A DNA stretch of 64,000 nt from Labrenzia sp. PHM005 (GTDB lineage: Bacteria > Pseudomonadota > Alphaproteobacteria > Rhizobiales > Stappiaceae), in contig NZ_CP041191.1 of assembly GCF_006517275.1 (NCBI RefSeq), positions 1,917,001-1,981,000 of the forward strand, read 5' to 3'. Shown here one piece after another: positions 35,992 through 45,285 of this stretch (position 1 is its first letter; every line of letters begins with the position of its first letter). The notes under the pieces are model-generated. The model was not told the DNA's origin. It worked only from the letters and a program-made list of their open reading frames with translations, and did not search any database. Both the position numbers and the translations under genes were made by a program.

Positions 35992-36567
35992 CTATTCAGC
36001 AGCCTCTTGTGGCTGGTCATCTGTTTTCTTGCCGCCGAACAGGCTGCCCAGCCAGCCTTTCTTTTCTTTCGGAGCTTCCGCTGCCTCAGCATCTACTTCA
36101 GCGTCGACGTCTTCAGCTGGAGCACTCGGAGCAACTTGTTCTGCGAAAGCGGTAAAGAACTCGCCTGCCAGTCGCTTTGCTGTTGAGTCAATCAGCCGTG
36201 CTCCGAGTTGCGCCAACTTGCCGCCGACTTTGGCGTCAACGTCGTAATGAAGAATGGTCGCCTCCGGGCCATCCTCTTCAAGGCGGACAACCGCGCCGCC
36301 GCGGGCAAAACCAGCAACGCCGCCTGCACCTTCGCCCTCAATGCGGTAACCGTTCGGTGGATCGAGATCGAGCAGTTCAACCTTGCCGCCGAAGGTTGCC
36401 TTCACGGGGCCGACCTTCAACTTCACCTTGGCCTCAAGTTCTGTATCGGAGTTTTTGGTGAGCTCTTCACAGCCTGGAATGGAGGCTTTCAGGATGTCCG
36501 GATCATTCAGAGCATCCCACACGGTTTCGCGCGGCGCCTCGATCCTTCGGCTGTCGGTCATTTTCAT
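35992..36567 (-). CDS. coxG: CoxG, carbon monoxide dehydrogenase subunit G
   Basis: 191-aa SRPBCC-fold protein of the CoxG family, implicated in attachment of CO dehydrogenase to the membrane. N-terminal RRIEAPRETVWDALNDPDI, middle FGGKVELLDLDPPNGYRI, and a C-terminal extension rich in acidic/Ala residues ending in EKKGWLGSLFGGKK. It lies 33 nt downstream of coxF on the same strand. Confidence 0.88.
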   Translation of the reverse strand: MKMTDSRRIEAPRETVWDALNDPDILKASIPGCEELTKNSDTELEAKVKLKVGPVKATFGGKVELLDLDPPNGYRIEGEGAGGVAGFARGGAVVRLEEDGPEATILHYDVDAKVGGKLAQLGARLIDSTAKRLAGEFFTAFAEQVAPSAPAEDVDAEVDAEAAEAPKEKKGWLGSLFGGKKTDDQPQEAAE

Positions 36568-36600
36568 AAAGGGTGTCTCCGTGGTGTCTATGAAACGGTG

Positions 36601-37473
36601 TTAGATGAGATGAATGTCCGTGCCGCGTTGGCCTTTTCTGCGGACCATCAGAAGTTCGGCGAGAATGGAGAGCGCGATCTCTTCTGGTGTGATCGCGCCA
36701 AGGTCAAGACCAGCCGGGCCACTGATCCGGTCCAAATACGCTTCTTGAATGTCCTTTTCGCGCAGCTTGTCTTTAAGCGCGGCGATCTTCCGGTTGCTAC
36801 CGACAAAGGCGATGTGTTTTGACCGGGCTGCGAGGGCTGCCTCAAGGGCGGCGAGATCCCCGCGTCCTTGTGTGGAGACCACGATAAACCGGTCCGCATT
36901 GCTGTTTTCTGGGACACCAAAGCCGTCGATCCACTCGCAGTATTCGGGGAACGCGGACAGATCGTCTAGCGGAGCGTAGGCGACACAGTCAAAACCAATT
37001 GAAGGGCCCTGTTTCGCTAGCGCTACCGCAACCGGGCTGGAGCCCAGAATGACAAGTTTGGGCCGTGGCAGAACGGGCTCAACGAAAATATCCATTGTTC
37101 CCCGGCTCGGGCACATGTTTTTGGCGAATTGAATGCCTTCGCGATTGTCGCCAGCTTCGACACCGAGTTCGGCCAGGAGTTCTTCCGGCTGGATCGAAAT
37201 CAGCTTGGTTTCACCGTCCTCAATCGCAGCTTTTGCCGCTTTCACCACCGCCGAGCGGGCACAGCCGCCGCCAATCCATCCACCAGCAATACTACCGTCT
37301 GCACCGATCACCGCCTTTGCGCCAGCTTTGGCAGCTGTGACAGAAATCGTACGGACAACAGTTGCCACGGCAAAGGGTTCAGCCTCATTGCGGAGGCGGT
37401 CCGTCAGAGTGGCAAGATCGTCCGTCAAGGTCGGGTGGACTGTGCCGATGGTCGCCGGATCGGAGTGTTTCAT
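36601..37473 (-). CDS. coxF: CoxF/XdhC-family molybdenum-cofactor maturation protein
   Basis: 290-aa XdhC/CoxI-type protein that delivers or sulfurates the molybdenum cofactor for CO dehydrogenase. The N-terminal XdhC_CoxI domain has FAVATVVRTISVTAAKAGAK and GGWIGGGCARSAVV; the C-terminal Rossmann domain starts near PKLVILGSSPVAVALAKQ. The ATG at 37473 is chosen, with GGGAG 8 nt upstream; upstream codons overlap coxE. Confidence 0.86.
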   Translation of the reverse strand: MKHSDPATIGTVHPTLTDDLATLTDRLRNEAEPFAVATVVRTISVTAAKAGAKAVIGADGSIAGGWIGGGCARSAVVKAAKAAIEDGETKLISIQPEELLAELGVEAGDNREGIQFAKNMCPSRGTMDIFVEPVLPRPKLVILGSSPVAVALAKQGPSIGFDCVAYAPLDDLSAFPEYCEWIDGFGVPENSNADRFIVVSTQGRGDLAALEAALAARSKHIAFVGSNRKIAALKDKLREKDIQEAYLDRISGPAGLDLGAITPEEIALSILAELLMVRRKGQRGTDIHLI

Positions 37474-37492
37474 AGGTTTTTCTCCCATCGCA

Positions 37493-38692
37493 TCAAAGGC
37501 TCGCAAGATAAGGTTCAAGGGCAGCGAGGCTGTTCAGATTATGGGCCGGTGCAAACAGGTCGACATGGGGTAGAGCGGCCTGCATGCCGCTGGTCACCGG
37601 TTCGTAGCCATCCCAGCCAATCATTGGATTGAGCCAAACGATCCGCCTGCAGCGTTTGCGCAGGCGGTTCATTTCTTCGCCGAGTTGGTCCGGAGTGCCC
37701 GTGTCATAGCCGTCAGAGAGGATCATCACGCAAGTGCGGGAATGAATGACGCGGGCCGCATGGTTCTGGTTAAAGTCGGCCAGTGCTTCGCCAATTTTGG
37801 TGCCGCCGCCGATGCCTTGTGCCATCAGGCCCATCCGGTCGAGCGCGCGCGTTGCGTCGCGTTCCGAAAGAGCGGATGAGACATGCACCAGGCGGGTGTG
37901 AAAGAGAAACGCCTCGGCTTCCCGGAAACTGTCGAGCATACCGTGCACAAACCGGGTGAAGACACCTGTGTAGTTGCTCATGGAGCCGGACGCATCCAAC
38001 AGGATCACCAGGCGTAGCTGGCGCGCGCGCGGACCCTTGTGGATCAGTTCAATTGGCGTGCCACCGTGAGCGATGGAATGATGGATTGTCTTGCGCAGAT
38101 CCAGGCGCGGACCCTTGCGTTTTTGTTTGTCGCGCCGGGTAAGGCGGATCCGCATGGCTCTTGCGAGCTTTTCTGCCAATTCATGCGCCTTGGCCATTTC
38201 ATCCGGATCATGGATGTTGCGGAAGTCCACCTTGCCGAGGTTTTCCGCAATGCTGGCGCCTTCCCGGCGGCCTGACGGTGTGTCGTCGCTCGGTTCGTCC
38301 TCTTCGCCCGGAATACGCTCAACATCGCCTGCGATAGTGTCCTGACGCGCGCCTTGCGCATCCACCAGTTCGCGGATGGTCTTCATGGATTTCTTTGAGC
38401 TGGAGCCAGATACCTTGATGCCGGATTTCACGCCGCGCCCAAGCCAATAGGCATCGAAAAGCTCGTCGAATTTCTTCCAATCCGAAAGCCGGGCACAGAA
38501 AAGCGCCCGGAACGCTTCTTTCAGTATTTGCGGCCGTTTGAGCGCCTCAGACCGCAAGAGCTTGACGGCATCTTCCGTTTCTCCCAATCCCACCTTGTAG
38601 CCGCTGTCGCGCAGCGAGCGCACAAATCCGGCGAGCCGAACCCGGAGGGCGGCGCCAAGGTCGTTGCGGGTTTTAAGGGAAAGGCTTGTCAC
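37493..38692 (-). CDS. coxE: CoxE, von Willebrand factor A domain protein
   Basis: 399-aa VWA protein that works with the AAA+ protein CoxD in copper insertion into the Mo-S-Cu site. The MIDAS motif is visible as LDASGSMSNYTG (DxSxS), with TKIGEAL and ILSDGYDTGTPDQL completing it. The N-terminus contains a long helical, charged region. It lies 3 nt after coxD. Confidence 0.9.
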   Translation of the reverse strand: MTSLSLKTRNDLGAALRVRLAGFVRSLRDSGYKVGLGETEDAVKLLRSEALKRPQILKEAFRALFCARLSDWKKFDELFDAYWLGRGVKSGIKVSGSSSKKSMKTIRELVDAQGARQDTIAGDVERIPGEEDEPSDDTPSGRREGASIAENLGKVDFRNIHDPDEMAKAHELAEKLARAMRIRLTRRDKQKRKGPRLDLRKTIHHSIAHGGTPIELIHKGPRARQLRLVILLDASGSMSNYTGVFTRFVHGMLDSFREAEAFLFHTRLVHVSSALSERDATRALDRMGLMAQGIGGGTKIGEALADFNQNHAARVIHSRTCVMILSDGYDTGTPDQLGEEMNRLRKRCRRIVWLNPMIGWDGYEPVTSGMQAALPHVDLFAPAHNLNSLAALEPYLASL

Positions 38693-38695
38693 GGA

Positions 38696-39577
38696 TCAGG
38701 CCACCTTTCCAAGCAGGCGGTCGGTGACTTCCGGCGTGATGCGCGCCTGATCCTCACGGGTTTTCAGAACACACACGAGCGTGTCGAAAACCAGTTCACG
38801 CTGCTCAAGGAGTTTTTTCGTCCCGAGACCCACAAGGGCTGCCGCCCAATCAATAGTTTCGGCCACACCTGGAACCTTCGTCAGATCCTCTTTCCGCAAT
38901 TTGCCCATCAATTCGGCGATTTGCAGGGCAAGGGCCGTGTCCAGCCCGTCGACGCGGCTCAAGAGAATGCGGGCTTCACGGCTAGTGTCCGGGTAATCGA
39001 CGTAATGGTAGAGGCATCGCCGGCGCAGCGCGTCCGAGAGTTCACGGGTTCCGTTTGAAGTGAGGATTACCCGAGGAATGCTTTTGGCTTCAATCGTGCC
39101 AAGTTCGGGAATGGACACCTGAAAGTCCGACAGAAGTTCCAGAAGAAAGGCTTCGAATTCCTCGTCGGCCCGGTCAACTTCGTCGATCAGAAGAACCGGA
39201 GCCTTGTCCTGCCGGATGGCCGCCAGCAAGGGGCGTTCAAGGAGATACTTTTCGGAAAAAACCGCCTCTTCAACCGTTTCGGCATCTGCGCCGCTGCTTT
39301 CGCGCGCCTTAATGGCGAGAAGCTGGCGCTGATAATTCCATTCATAAATGGCATCGGACCGGTCGAGGCCTTCATAACACTGCAGCCGGATCAGATCCGT
39401 GTCTTCTAGCTTTGCCAGCGCCTTGGCGACTTCGGTCTTGCCAACGCCGGCCTCGCCTTCAAGAAGCAGAGGACGTTTCAGCATCTCAGTCAAAAGAAGC
39501 GCCATCGCCAGTCCGTCATCGGCGACGTAGCCCGTGGCGGCCAGCGCTTCGGCAAGGGTTTCTTTTGTCTGGGTCAT
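38696..39577 (-). CDS. coxD: CoxD, MoxR-type AAA+ ATPase
   Basis: 293-aa AAA+ chaperone needed to mature the CO dehydrogenase active site. Walker A EGEAGVGKTEVAKAL, Walker B VLLIDEVDRADEEFE, sensor 1 VILTSNGTRELSDAL and an arginine-finger pair RRRCLYHYVDYP. The length matches Oligotropha CoxD. The ATG at 39577 is chosen by homology; an ATG at 39613, overlapping the preceding 47-codon ORF by 11 nt, is possible. Confidence 0.9.
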   Translation of the reverse strand: MTQTKETLAEALAATGYVADDGLAMALLLTEMLKRPLLLEGEAGVGKTEVAKALAKLEDTDLIRLQCYEGLDRSDAIYEWNYQRQLLAIKARESSGADAETVEEAVFSEKYLLERPLLAAIRQDKAPVLLIDEVDRADEEFEAFLLELLSDFQVSIPELGTIEAKSIPRVILTSNGTRELSDALRRRCLYHYVDYPDTSREARILLSRVDGLDTALALQIAELMGKLRKEDLTKVPGVAETIDWAAALVGLGTKKLLEQRELVFDTLVCVLKTREDQARITPEVTDRLLGKVA

Positions 39578-39602
39578 CTTGGTCCGTTCAGCGGCATCCT
39601 CA

Positions 39603-39746
39603 TTAAGATGCATCGGCCTTTTCCGGTCTGTTCTGGTTGGGTTTCGGCCAAACAACCAACCCGTTTGCGATGGCGATCTCGAACATGCGCGGGTAGGACG
39701 TTCCGGCTTGCAAGATCAGGTCATCGATCTGAATTATGCTGCTCAT
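39603..39746 (-). CDS. 47-codon ORF between coxL and coxD
   Basis: Short ORF filling the coxL-coxD gap, encoding MSSIIQIDDLILQAGTSYPR and then a continuous sequence ending NRPEKADAS. A GGGA stretch precedes the ATG, and the stop overlaps the possible upstream coxD start. It has no recognisable domain or membrane segment. Its composition looks protein-like rather than random, but the evidence for translation is moderate. Confidence 0.42.
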   Translation of the reverse strand: MSSIIQIDDLILQAGTSYPRMFEIAIANGLVVWPKPNQNRPEKADAS

Positions 39747-39811
39747 AAGGCGTTCCCTATTCTTTCCTCCCTCCCGGAAGTCCGGGAGAGAGGTGTCTTG
39801 CGGAGTTGCCA

Positions 39812-42232
39812 TTAACCGTGGGCACCAAGGTCCTTGGCTGCTTGCCAGATCCGCCAGGCATCGTGTGGCATCTGGATATGCGTAGAGCCCAAGAACTGGA
39901 AGGCATCATTGACAGCATTTGAGAAGGCCGGGACACCGCCGACATTCGGGCTTTCACCGACACCCTTGGCACCGATTGGGTGATGTGGGCTCGGAGTGAC
40001 CGTGTGGTCTGTCTCCCAATGGGGTGTTTCCACGGCCGTTGGGATGAAGAAGTCCATGAAGGACGCGCCCATCACATTGCCCAATTCATCGTAACGGATT
40101 TCCTGACCCATCGCGATGGCGAAGGCTTCTGTCAAACCACCGTGCACCTGGCCCTCGATGATCATCGGATTGATGCGCGTGCCGCAATCATCCAGTGCGT
40201 AGAAGCGCCGGGTTTTTGCAACGCCTGTGTCGACGTCGATGTCCATGACACAGAAATAGGCGCCAAACGGATAGGTCATGTTGGGCGGATCGTAGTAACT
40301 GACCGCTTCCAGACCCGGCTCCATATTGGGCGGCGGAGCGTTGTAGGCCGCCCAAGCAATTTCCTTCATGGATTTGCGTGCTTGCGGATTGCCTTTCACC
40401 TGAAAACCATCAACATCCCACTCAAGGTCGTATTCGGAGACCTCCAGCATGTGTGCTGCGATCATCTGAGCCTTGTTGCGGATCTTGCGCGCGGCAAGGG
40501 CAATCGCAGCACCGGCGACCGGCGTCGAGCGGGAGCCATAGGTGCCAAGGCCATAGGGCGCGGTGTCGGTGTTACCTTCCTCGACCATGATGTCGTCGGC
40601 CGGTATGCCGATTTCAGTCGCGATGATCTGGGCCCAGGTCGTCTCATGGCCCTGGCCTTGAGACTTGGTGCCCATGCGAGAAATGACCGATCCTGTCGGA
40701 TGGACGCGGATTTCGGCACTGTCGAACATGGCGACACCGAGGATGTCGCAGTTCTTGGACGGCCCTGCGCCAACGATCTCGGTAAAGAACGAGATGCCGA
40801 TGCCCATGATCTCACGGGTTTCGCCGCGCTTGAAAGCGTCCTGTTTTGCCTTTTGCTCTTCACGCAGTTGGCGGTAGCCGATGGTGTCCATCGCCTTCTG
40901 CATGGCGGTATGATAGTCGCCACTGTCATACTCCCAGCCGAGAGCGGACTGATATGGGAACTGTTCCTTCTTGACGAAGTTTTTCATGCGCAGATCGGCC
41001 GGATCCATCTCAAGTTTTTGCGCCAGGATGTCCATGGCCCGCTCGATACAGTAGGCGGCTTCCGTCACGCGGAAGGAACACCGGTAGGCCACGCCGCCTG
41101 GCGCCTTATTGGTGTAGACACCGTCGACTTCGAGATGCGCCGCCGGGAAGTCATAAGACCCGGTGACGATGTTCATGAAGCCGGCCGGCCATTTGGATGG
41201 ATCGGCACAGGCGTCAAAACCGCCGTGGTCGGCGAGAACGTGCACTTTTAGTCCGGTCACGGTGCCATCTTTTTTCGCGGCGATTTCCGTGGTCATGTGA
41301 TAGTCGCGGGCAAAGGATGTGGTGGAGAGGTTCTCCATCCGGTCTTCAACCCATTTCACCGGAACACCGGTGACAATGGAGGCAACGATCGAGCAGATGT
41401 AGCCCGGATAAGCGCCCACCTTGTTGCCGAAGCCGCCGCCAATATCCGGTGCAATCACATGGATCTTGTGCTCTGGAATGGTTGAGAGCAGGGAGGCGAC
41501 CGTCCGGATGACATGTGGCGCCTGGAAGGTGCCCCAAACCGTCAATTCGCCTTTCACCTTGTCCATAGATGCCACGCACTGGCAGGTCTCCAGCGGAGAC
41601 GGGTGCGTGCGGTGGTAGGAGATCATGTCTTTGGTGGTGATGTCGGCTTCGGCGAAGGCTTTCGCGGTTTCGTCCTTATCGCCCACCTGCCATTTGAAGA
41701 TGTGATTGTGATGGTCGCGTGGACCATGCGCACCTTCGGTTTTACCTTCCAAATCCGGGCGCAGAACCGGCGCATCCGGATCCATTGATTTGAACGGATC
41801 GACCAGAACCGGCAATTCCTCATAGTCGACTTCAACGAGCTGGATGGCATCATCTGCGATGTAGCGGTTTTCCGCGACCACGAAGGCGACTTCCTGGTTC
41901 TGGTAGAGCACTTTGCCGTCCGCCAGCACCATTTGGACATCACCGGCCAGCGTCGGCATCCAGGCAAGGTTCACGCCTTTCAGGTCTTCGGCCGTCAGGA
42001 CAGCAATCACACCTGGGATTTTGAGAGCTTCGGTTGCGTCGATCTTGGTGATCTTCGCGTGTGCATAAGGCGAGCGTACGAAGTCACCGAAGACCATGCC
42101 CGGCAGTTTCAGATCGTCGACATACTGGCCCTGGCCTTGCGTGAAACGAACATCTTCCACGCGCTTGCGTTTGCAGCCCATGCCTTCAAGGGCTGCTTCC
42201 CGCTGTTCCCGTGTCGGGGTCATATCATTCAT
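39812..42232 (-). CDS. coxL: CoxL, large (molybdenum) subunit of aerobic carbon monoxide dehydrogenase, form I
   Basis: 806-aa catalytic subunit oxidising CO to CO2 at a Mo-S-Cu centre. The sequence carries AYRCSFR (382-388, Cu-binding C385), the signature AYXCSFR of genuine form I enzymes as opposed to AYRGAGR of form II. Other blocks: [15 protein letters not shown] near 265, the molybdopterin regions ending [14 protein letters not shown] with the catalytic glutamate. The length is close to the 809 aa of Oligotropha CoxL. It overlaps coxS by 4 nt. Confidence 0.95.
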   Translation of the reverse strand: MNDMTPTREQREAALEGMGCKRKRVEDVRFTQGQGQYVDDLKLPGMVFGDFVRSPYAHAKITKIDATEALKIPGVIAVLTAEDLKGVNLAWMPTLAGDVQMVLADGKVLYQNQEVAFVVAENRYIADDAIQLVEVDYEELPVLVDPFKSMDPDAPVLRPDLEGKTEGAHGPRDHHNHIFKWQVGDKDETAKAFAEADITTKDMISYHRTHPSPLETCQCVASMDKVKGELTVWGTFQAPHVIRTVASLLSTIPEHKIHVIAPDIGGGFGNKVGAYPGYICSIVASIVTGVPVKWVEDRMENLSTTSFARDYHMTTEIAAKKDGTVTGLKVHVLADHGGFDACADPSKWPAGFMNIVTGSYDFPAAHLEVDGVYTNKAPGGVAYRCSFRVTEAAYCIERAMDILAQKLEMDPADLRMKNFVKKEQFPYQSALGWEYDSGDYHTAMQKAMDTIGYRQLREEQKAKQDAFKRGETREIMGIGISFFTEIVGAGPSKNCDILGVAMFDSAEIRVHPTGSVISRMGTKSQGQGHETTWAQIIATEIGIPADDIMVEEGNTDTAPYGLGTYGSRSTPVAGAAIALAARKIRNKAQMIAAHMLEVSEYDLEWDVDGFQVKGNPQARKSMKEIAWAAYNAPPPNMEPGLEAVSYYDPPNMTYPFGAYFCVMDIDVDTGVAKTRRFYALDDCGTRINPMIIEGQVHGGLTEAFAIAMGQEIRYDELGNVMGASFMDFFIPTAVETPHWETDHTVTPSPHHPIGAKGVGESPNVGGVPAFSNAVNDAFQFLGSTHIQMPHDAWRIWQAAKDLGAHG

Positions 42233-42738
42233 TCTGCAGCCTCCTGGAATTCAGTGCCGTTGAGCTTGGCCGCGGCATACTGGATGGCTTTGACGATGTT
42301 CTGGTATCCGGTGCAGCGGCAGAGGTTGCCGGCAATGCCCATGCGGATTTCTTCTTCCGATGGGTTCGGGTTTTCCTTCAAAAGAACATGCGCGCGCATG
42401 ATCATGCCCGGGGTGCAGAAACCGCACTGAAGGCCGTGCATCTGGCGGAAACCTTCTTGCAGTGCCGACAACGTCCCGTCGGCATTCGCCATGCCTTCAA
42501 CAGTTGTTAGCTCCGCGCCGTTCGCTTGAGCTGCAAATATTGTGCAGGTTTTCACCGACATGCCGTTCATCTCAACCGTGCAAGCACCGCAATGTGAGGT
42601 CTCGCAGCCGATATGAGGGCCGGTGATATTCAAATCTTCCCGCAGGAAATGGATCAAAAGTGTGCGCGGTTCGACAAAGCGCTGCACCTTCTTGCCGTTC
42701 ACCGTCATTGTGACCGGGATTTGTTCAATATCGCTCAT
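42229..42738 (-). CDS. coxS: CoxS, iron-sulfur subunit of carbon monoxide dehydrogenase
   Basis: 169-aa subunit with two [2Fe-2S] clusters that carry electrons from the Mo site to FAD. The plant-type ferredoxin cluster is [16 protein letters not shown] with a distant fourth cysteine (VKTC); the second, helical cluster is CGFCTPGM with [15 protein letters not shown]. It lies between coxM (21-nt gap) and coxL (4-nt overlap). Confidence 0.95.
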   Translation of the reverse strand: MSDIEQIPVTMTVNGKKVQRFVEPRTLLIHFLREDLNITGPHIGCETSHCGACTVEMNGMSVKTCTIFAAQANGAELTTVEGMANADGTLSALQEGFRQMHGLQCGFCTPGMIMRAHVLLKENPNPSEEEIRMGIAGNLCRCTGYQNIVKAIQYAAAKLNGTEFQEAAE

Positions 42739-42759
42739 CTATTTCTCCCTCGTCACCGT

Positions 42760-43626
42760 TTATGAGCTTGCGCGTTCCGCTGCGCGGGCAAGGGCCCGTT
42801 CCAGCATGATGCCAGCCATCTTGGTGCGGTATTCCGCCGGACCACGTCCGTCAGATGCCGGTTCCGTAATTGCTTCTGCTGCAGCGATAGCTTTTTTGAT
42901 GGTTTCGGCGTCCAGGCTGGACCCTGTCAAAATGGCTTCCGCATCTGCGGCATGAAGCGGTGTGTCCGCCACATTCGTCAGCGCGATGGAACAGGACGAA
43001 ACTGTGCCTCCGTCCATCGTTAAAACGACTGCGGCGGCTGCGGTGGCATAGTCGCCGACCTTACGCTTCAGCTTTTCATAGGCGTAACCATGACCTGCCG
43101 GCGGTGTTGGAATGCGGACGGCTGTCAGGATTTCTTCCGGGGCTAAGGCCGTAAAATAAGCCGCCTCATAAAAGTCGCGCGCAGCCACTTCACGGTCACC
43201 TTCTTGACCCGTTAGAACGTAGCTCGCATTGAGACATTGCATCAGCGCCGGCATGTCATTGCCCGGGTCGCCGTTGGCAACATTGCCGCCGAGTGTGCCG
43301 AGATAGCGGATTTGCGGGTCGGCAATCAGCAGCGACGTTTCGCGGATGATCGGTAGCTTTTCGCTCAGAAGGTCCGAGTGGATCATCTCGTGCTGTGTTG
43401 TCATCGCGCCTATGACAATGGTGCCGGCGTCCTCCTTAATCCCCTTGAGGCTTTCAACGCCTGCCAGATCAACCAGGTGTTCCGGCGCTGCCATGCGTAA
43501 CTTCATCATGGGAATTAGGCTATGTCCGCCAGACAATGGCCGGGCTTCATCGCCGTGTTCGGCCAAAATCGAAACCGCTTCGGCAACGGTTGATGGCCGG
43601 TGGTAGATAAACTCACCAGGGATCAC
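42760..43626 (-). CDS. coxM: CoxM, FAD subunit of carbon monoxide dehydrogenase
   Basis: 288-aa FAD-binding subunit. FAD motifs GGHSLIPMMKLRMAAPEHL (family AGGHSLLP) and TLGGNVANGDPGNDMPALM are visible, and the C-terminal CO_deh_flav_C region follows. The start is taken at a GTG (43626) 6 nt after GGAGGAG; the longer upstream reading is untranslated leader. First structural gene of the coxMSL operon. Confidence 0.94.
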   Translation of the reverse strand: MIPGEFIYHRPSTVAEAVSILAEHGDEARPLSGGHSLIPMMKLRMAAPEHLVDLAGVESLKGIKEDAGTIVIGAMTTQHEMIHSDLLSEKLPIIRETSLLIADPQIRYLGTLGGNVANGDPGNDMPALMQCLNASYVLTGQEGDREVAARDFYEAAYFTALAPEEILTAVRIPTPPAGHGYAYEKLKRKVGDYATAAAAVVLTMDGGTVSSCSIALTNVADTPLHAADAEAILTGSSLDAETIKKAIAAAEAITEPASDGRGPAEYRTKMAGIMLERALARAAERASS

Positions 43627-44022
43627 GTTGGTCTCCTCCCTCATTCTGTACTGCGGTCTGCACCTGGCGTCAGCAGGTGAGCCACATCGACGTCCCAAAC
43701 CTCTCATTCGGGTGATGTCTCGACATTCAGTCTGCTACCAAGGGTGGATGGTGTTGCGTTGCACCCTCAAGGCCGAGTGCACCGGAAGCCTTAAAATTGC
43801 ACAAACTGCGGAGGCTATTGCACGAAGTACGACAGAGATGCTGTCGTATTTTGCGTCTATGAGAAACTACGTAGATTTGCAGAACGGCCTAACTGGCTGA
43901 GCTATCTGTATTAGGCCGTCTCTGCAGACATTAGAGAGTAAGCTCGGGCCGAAAGGTGCCGCCATTCGTGCAAAACCACTTGTTTGGCGGTTTTGGGCGG
44001 CGCTGTGGCAAGAAGGTTGAAA
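43627..44022. promoter_or_regulatory. cox control region between coxC and coxM
   Basis: 396-bp gap with no supported ORF. It contains TTGCAC-type direct repeats at 43758-43764, 43776-43782 (as GTGCAC), 43796-43802 and 43817-43823, with start-to-start distances of 18, 20 and 21 bp. LytTR regulators recognise direct repeats spaced by two helical turns, so the pair ATTGCAC at 43796 and 43817 is the best candidate for CoxC binding, about 190 bp upstream of the coxM start. Confidence 0.5.
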
Positions 44023-45285
44023 TTATTGCGCTGCAGCGGTGGACGGGTCGCCGCTGGGTTGCTCAAGGGAGGTCAATTTGGATTTGACATGGCCCCATCG
44101 TGACCGGCTTACCGGAACCGTTTGACCGTCGTCTCCCGCTAGGTGCAGAACGCCACCGTCTCCGGCTCTTTTGAAATTGATGACTTTTGTCAGGTTGACG
44201 ATATGGCTGCGGTGGACCCGATTGAAAATTTTGGGATCCAGCTGCTGCTCTGCTTCACTGATCGACAGGGGGCAGAAATACTCGCGGCGGCTGTCGTGGA
44301 GCCGGGTGTAGTGCGCATCCGCATGGATGGCGACGATCTCAGCGGGATCTATTTGCGTTTTCCGGCCATCAAATTCAATCGGTATCGGCTTGCGAATGGC
44401 GCTGGCCGACTTGCGGACGGCTTTTGCTGCAGCTTGCAGACCAGAGGCTGGCTTCGGCTGCAGGCCTGTCTTTTGTTCAATCGAATGGGAGGTTGCTTCA
44501 TCTGGGGCGACTTCAGCGGAAATGTTGGCCGTAGGTGCGGAAAATGCGGTGCCTGCTTCCGCTTCACCTGATTTGTCACCGGACTGTGCTGGGACCAGCG
44601 CCAACAAAAACAGCGCCGATACCAAAAAAGCGACGCAGGAGACCAGAATAGCCAATGCTCCCGGCCCCAGCGAGGGGGCAGTTAAACTGGCCGCTGATTG
44701 AGCCGGGTCAAAGGTCAATCCGGTCATTGCTGTGTAATGCATGGCGGAAATCGCAAGGCCCATGACAACGGCCGACACGACAATAGGCGGTCGCCGGCCT
44801 GCGCTGAACAAGAGCCAAAGTGCCAAACCGGCAGCATTAAACGCGATCAAAAAGCTGGCGAGGACATAGGCGGGGTCATGCGCCATATGCAAAGACGTGT
44901 GCAAGGCATACATGCCGAGGTAGTGCATGGTGCAAATCCCGGCCCCCATCACAAAGGCAGACAGGCCGAGGCGGAGTGGGGTTAGGCGTTTGTTGCTGGC
45001 CGCAAAAACCGCAATGCCGACAACCAGCACACACACAAGAAACGACAGCAAGGTTGGCAGAACCAAATAGTCGATGGTGACCTGAAACTTTGCTGCCAGG
45101 ATGCCGACAAAATGCATGGACCAGATGGCGAGGGCCAGTGTCAGCGCAGCGCCTGCCAGTAAATGGCGGCGGCGTGGATCTTGAGCGCTGCCGACCTGGA
45201 CTGCCAAGCTTAATCCAACAAAACTCCCTTGGAAGGCCATAACCAAGGAAAGTGCCACGAGCCAAGGCTCGTGCGTCACTGTCAT
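44023..45285 (-). CDS. coxC: CoxC-like MHYT-LytTR regulator of CO oxidation
   Basis: 420-aa membrane regulator. N-terminal MHYT sensor of about seven helices with three Met-His motifs: SMHFVG (residues 57-58), TMHYLGM (120-121) and AMHYTAM (182-183), proposed to bind copper or a diatomic gas. A linker (about 230-300) leads to a C-terminal LytTR DNA-binding domain (about 305-405): IVAIHADAHYTRLHDSRREY and RVHRSHIVNLTKVINFK. The same architecture is found in CoxC and CoxH next to Oligotropha CO dehydrogenase. It lies directly upstream of coxM on the same strand, so it is expected to sense CO and activate cox. Confidence 0.88.
   Translation of the reverse strand: MTVTHEPWLVALSLVMAFQGSFVGLSLAVQVGSAQDPRRRHLLAGAALTLALAIWSMHFVGILAAKFQVTIDYLVLPTLLSFLVCVLVVGIAVFAASNKRLTPLRLGLSAFVMGAGICTMHYLGMYALHTSLHMAHDPAYVLASFLIAFNAAGLALWLLFSAGRRPPIVVSAVVMGLAISAMHYTAMTGLTFDPAQSAASLTAPSLGPGALAILVSCVAFLVSALFLLALVPAQSGDKSGEAEAGTAFSAPTANISAEVAPDEATSHSIEQKTGLQPKPASGLQAAAKAVRKSASAIRKPIPIEFDGRKTQIDPAEIVAIHADAHYTRLHDSRREYFCPLSISEAEQQLDPKIFNRVHRSHIVNLTKVINFKRAGDGGVLHLAGDDGQTVPVSRSRWGHVKSKLTSLEQPSGDPSTAAAQ

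Noticed and set aside
35992..36186. Plus-strand ORF of 66 codons opposite the end of coxG
   Set aside because: Hydrophobic start looks tempting as a small membrane protein, but it is antisense to coxG and has no ribosome site.
39980..41251. Plus-strand ORF of 423 codons opposite coxL
   Set aside because: Antisense to the well supported CoxL; long only because of codon bias in the real gene.
43628..43900. Plus-strand ORF of 90 codons in the coxC-coxM gap
   Set aside because: No ribosome site, irregular composition, and it covers the candidate cox control region.
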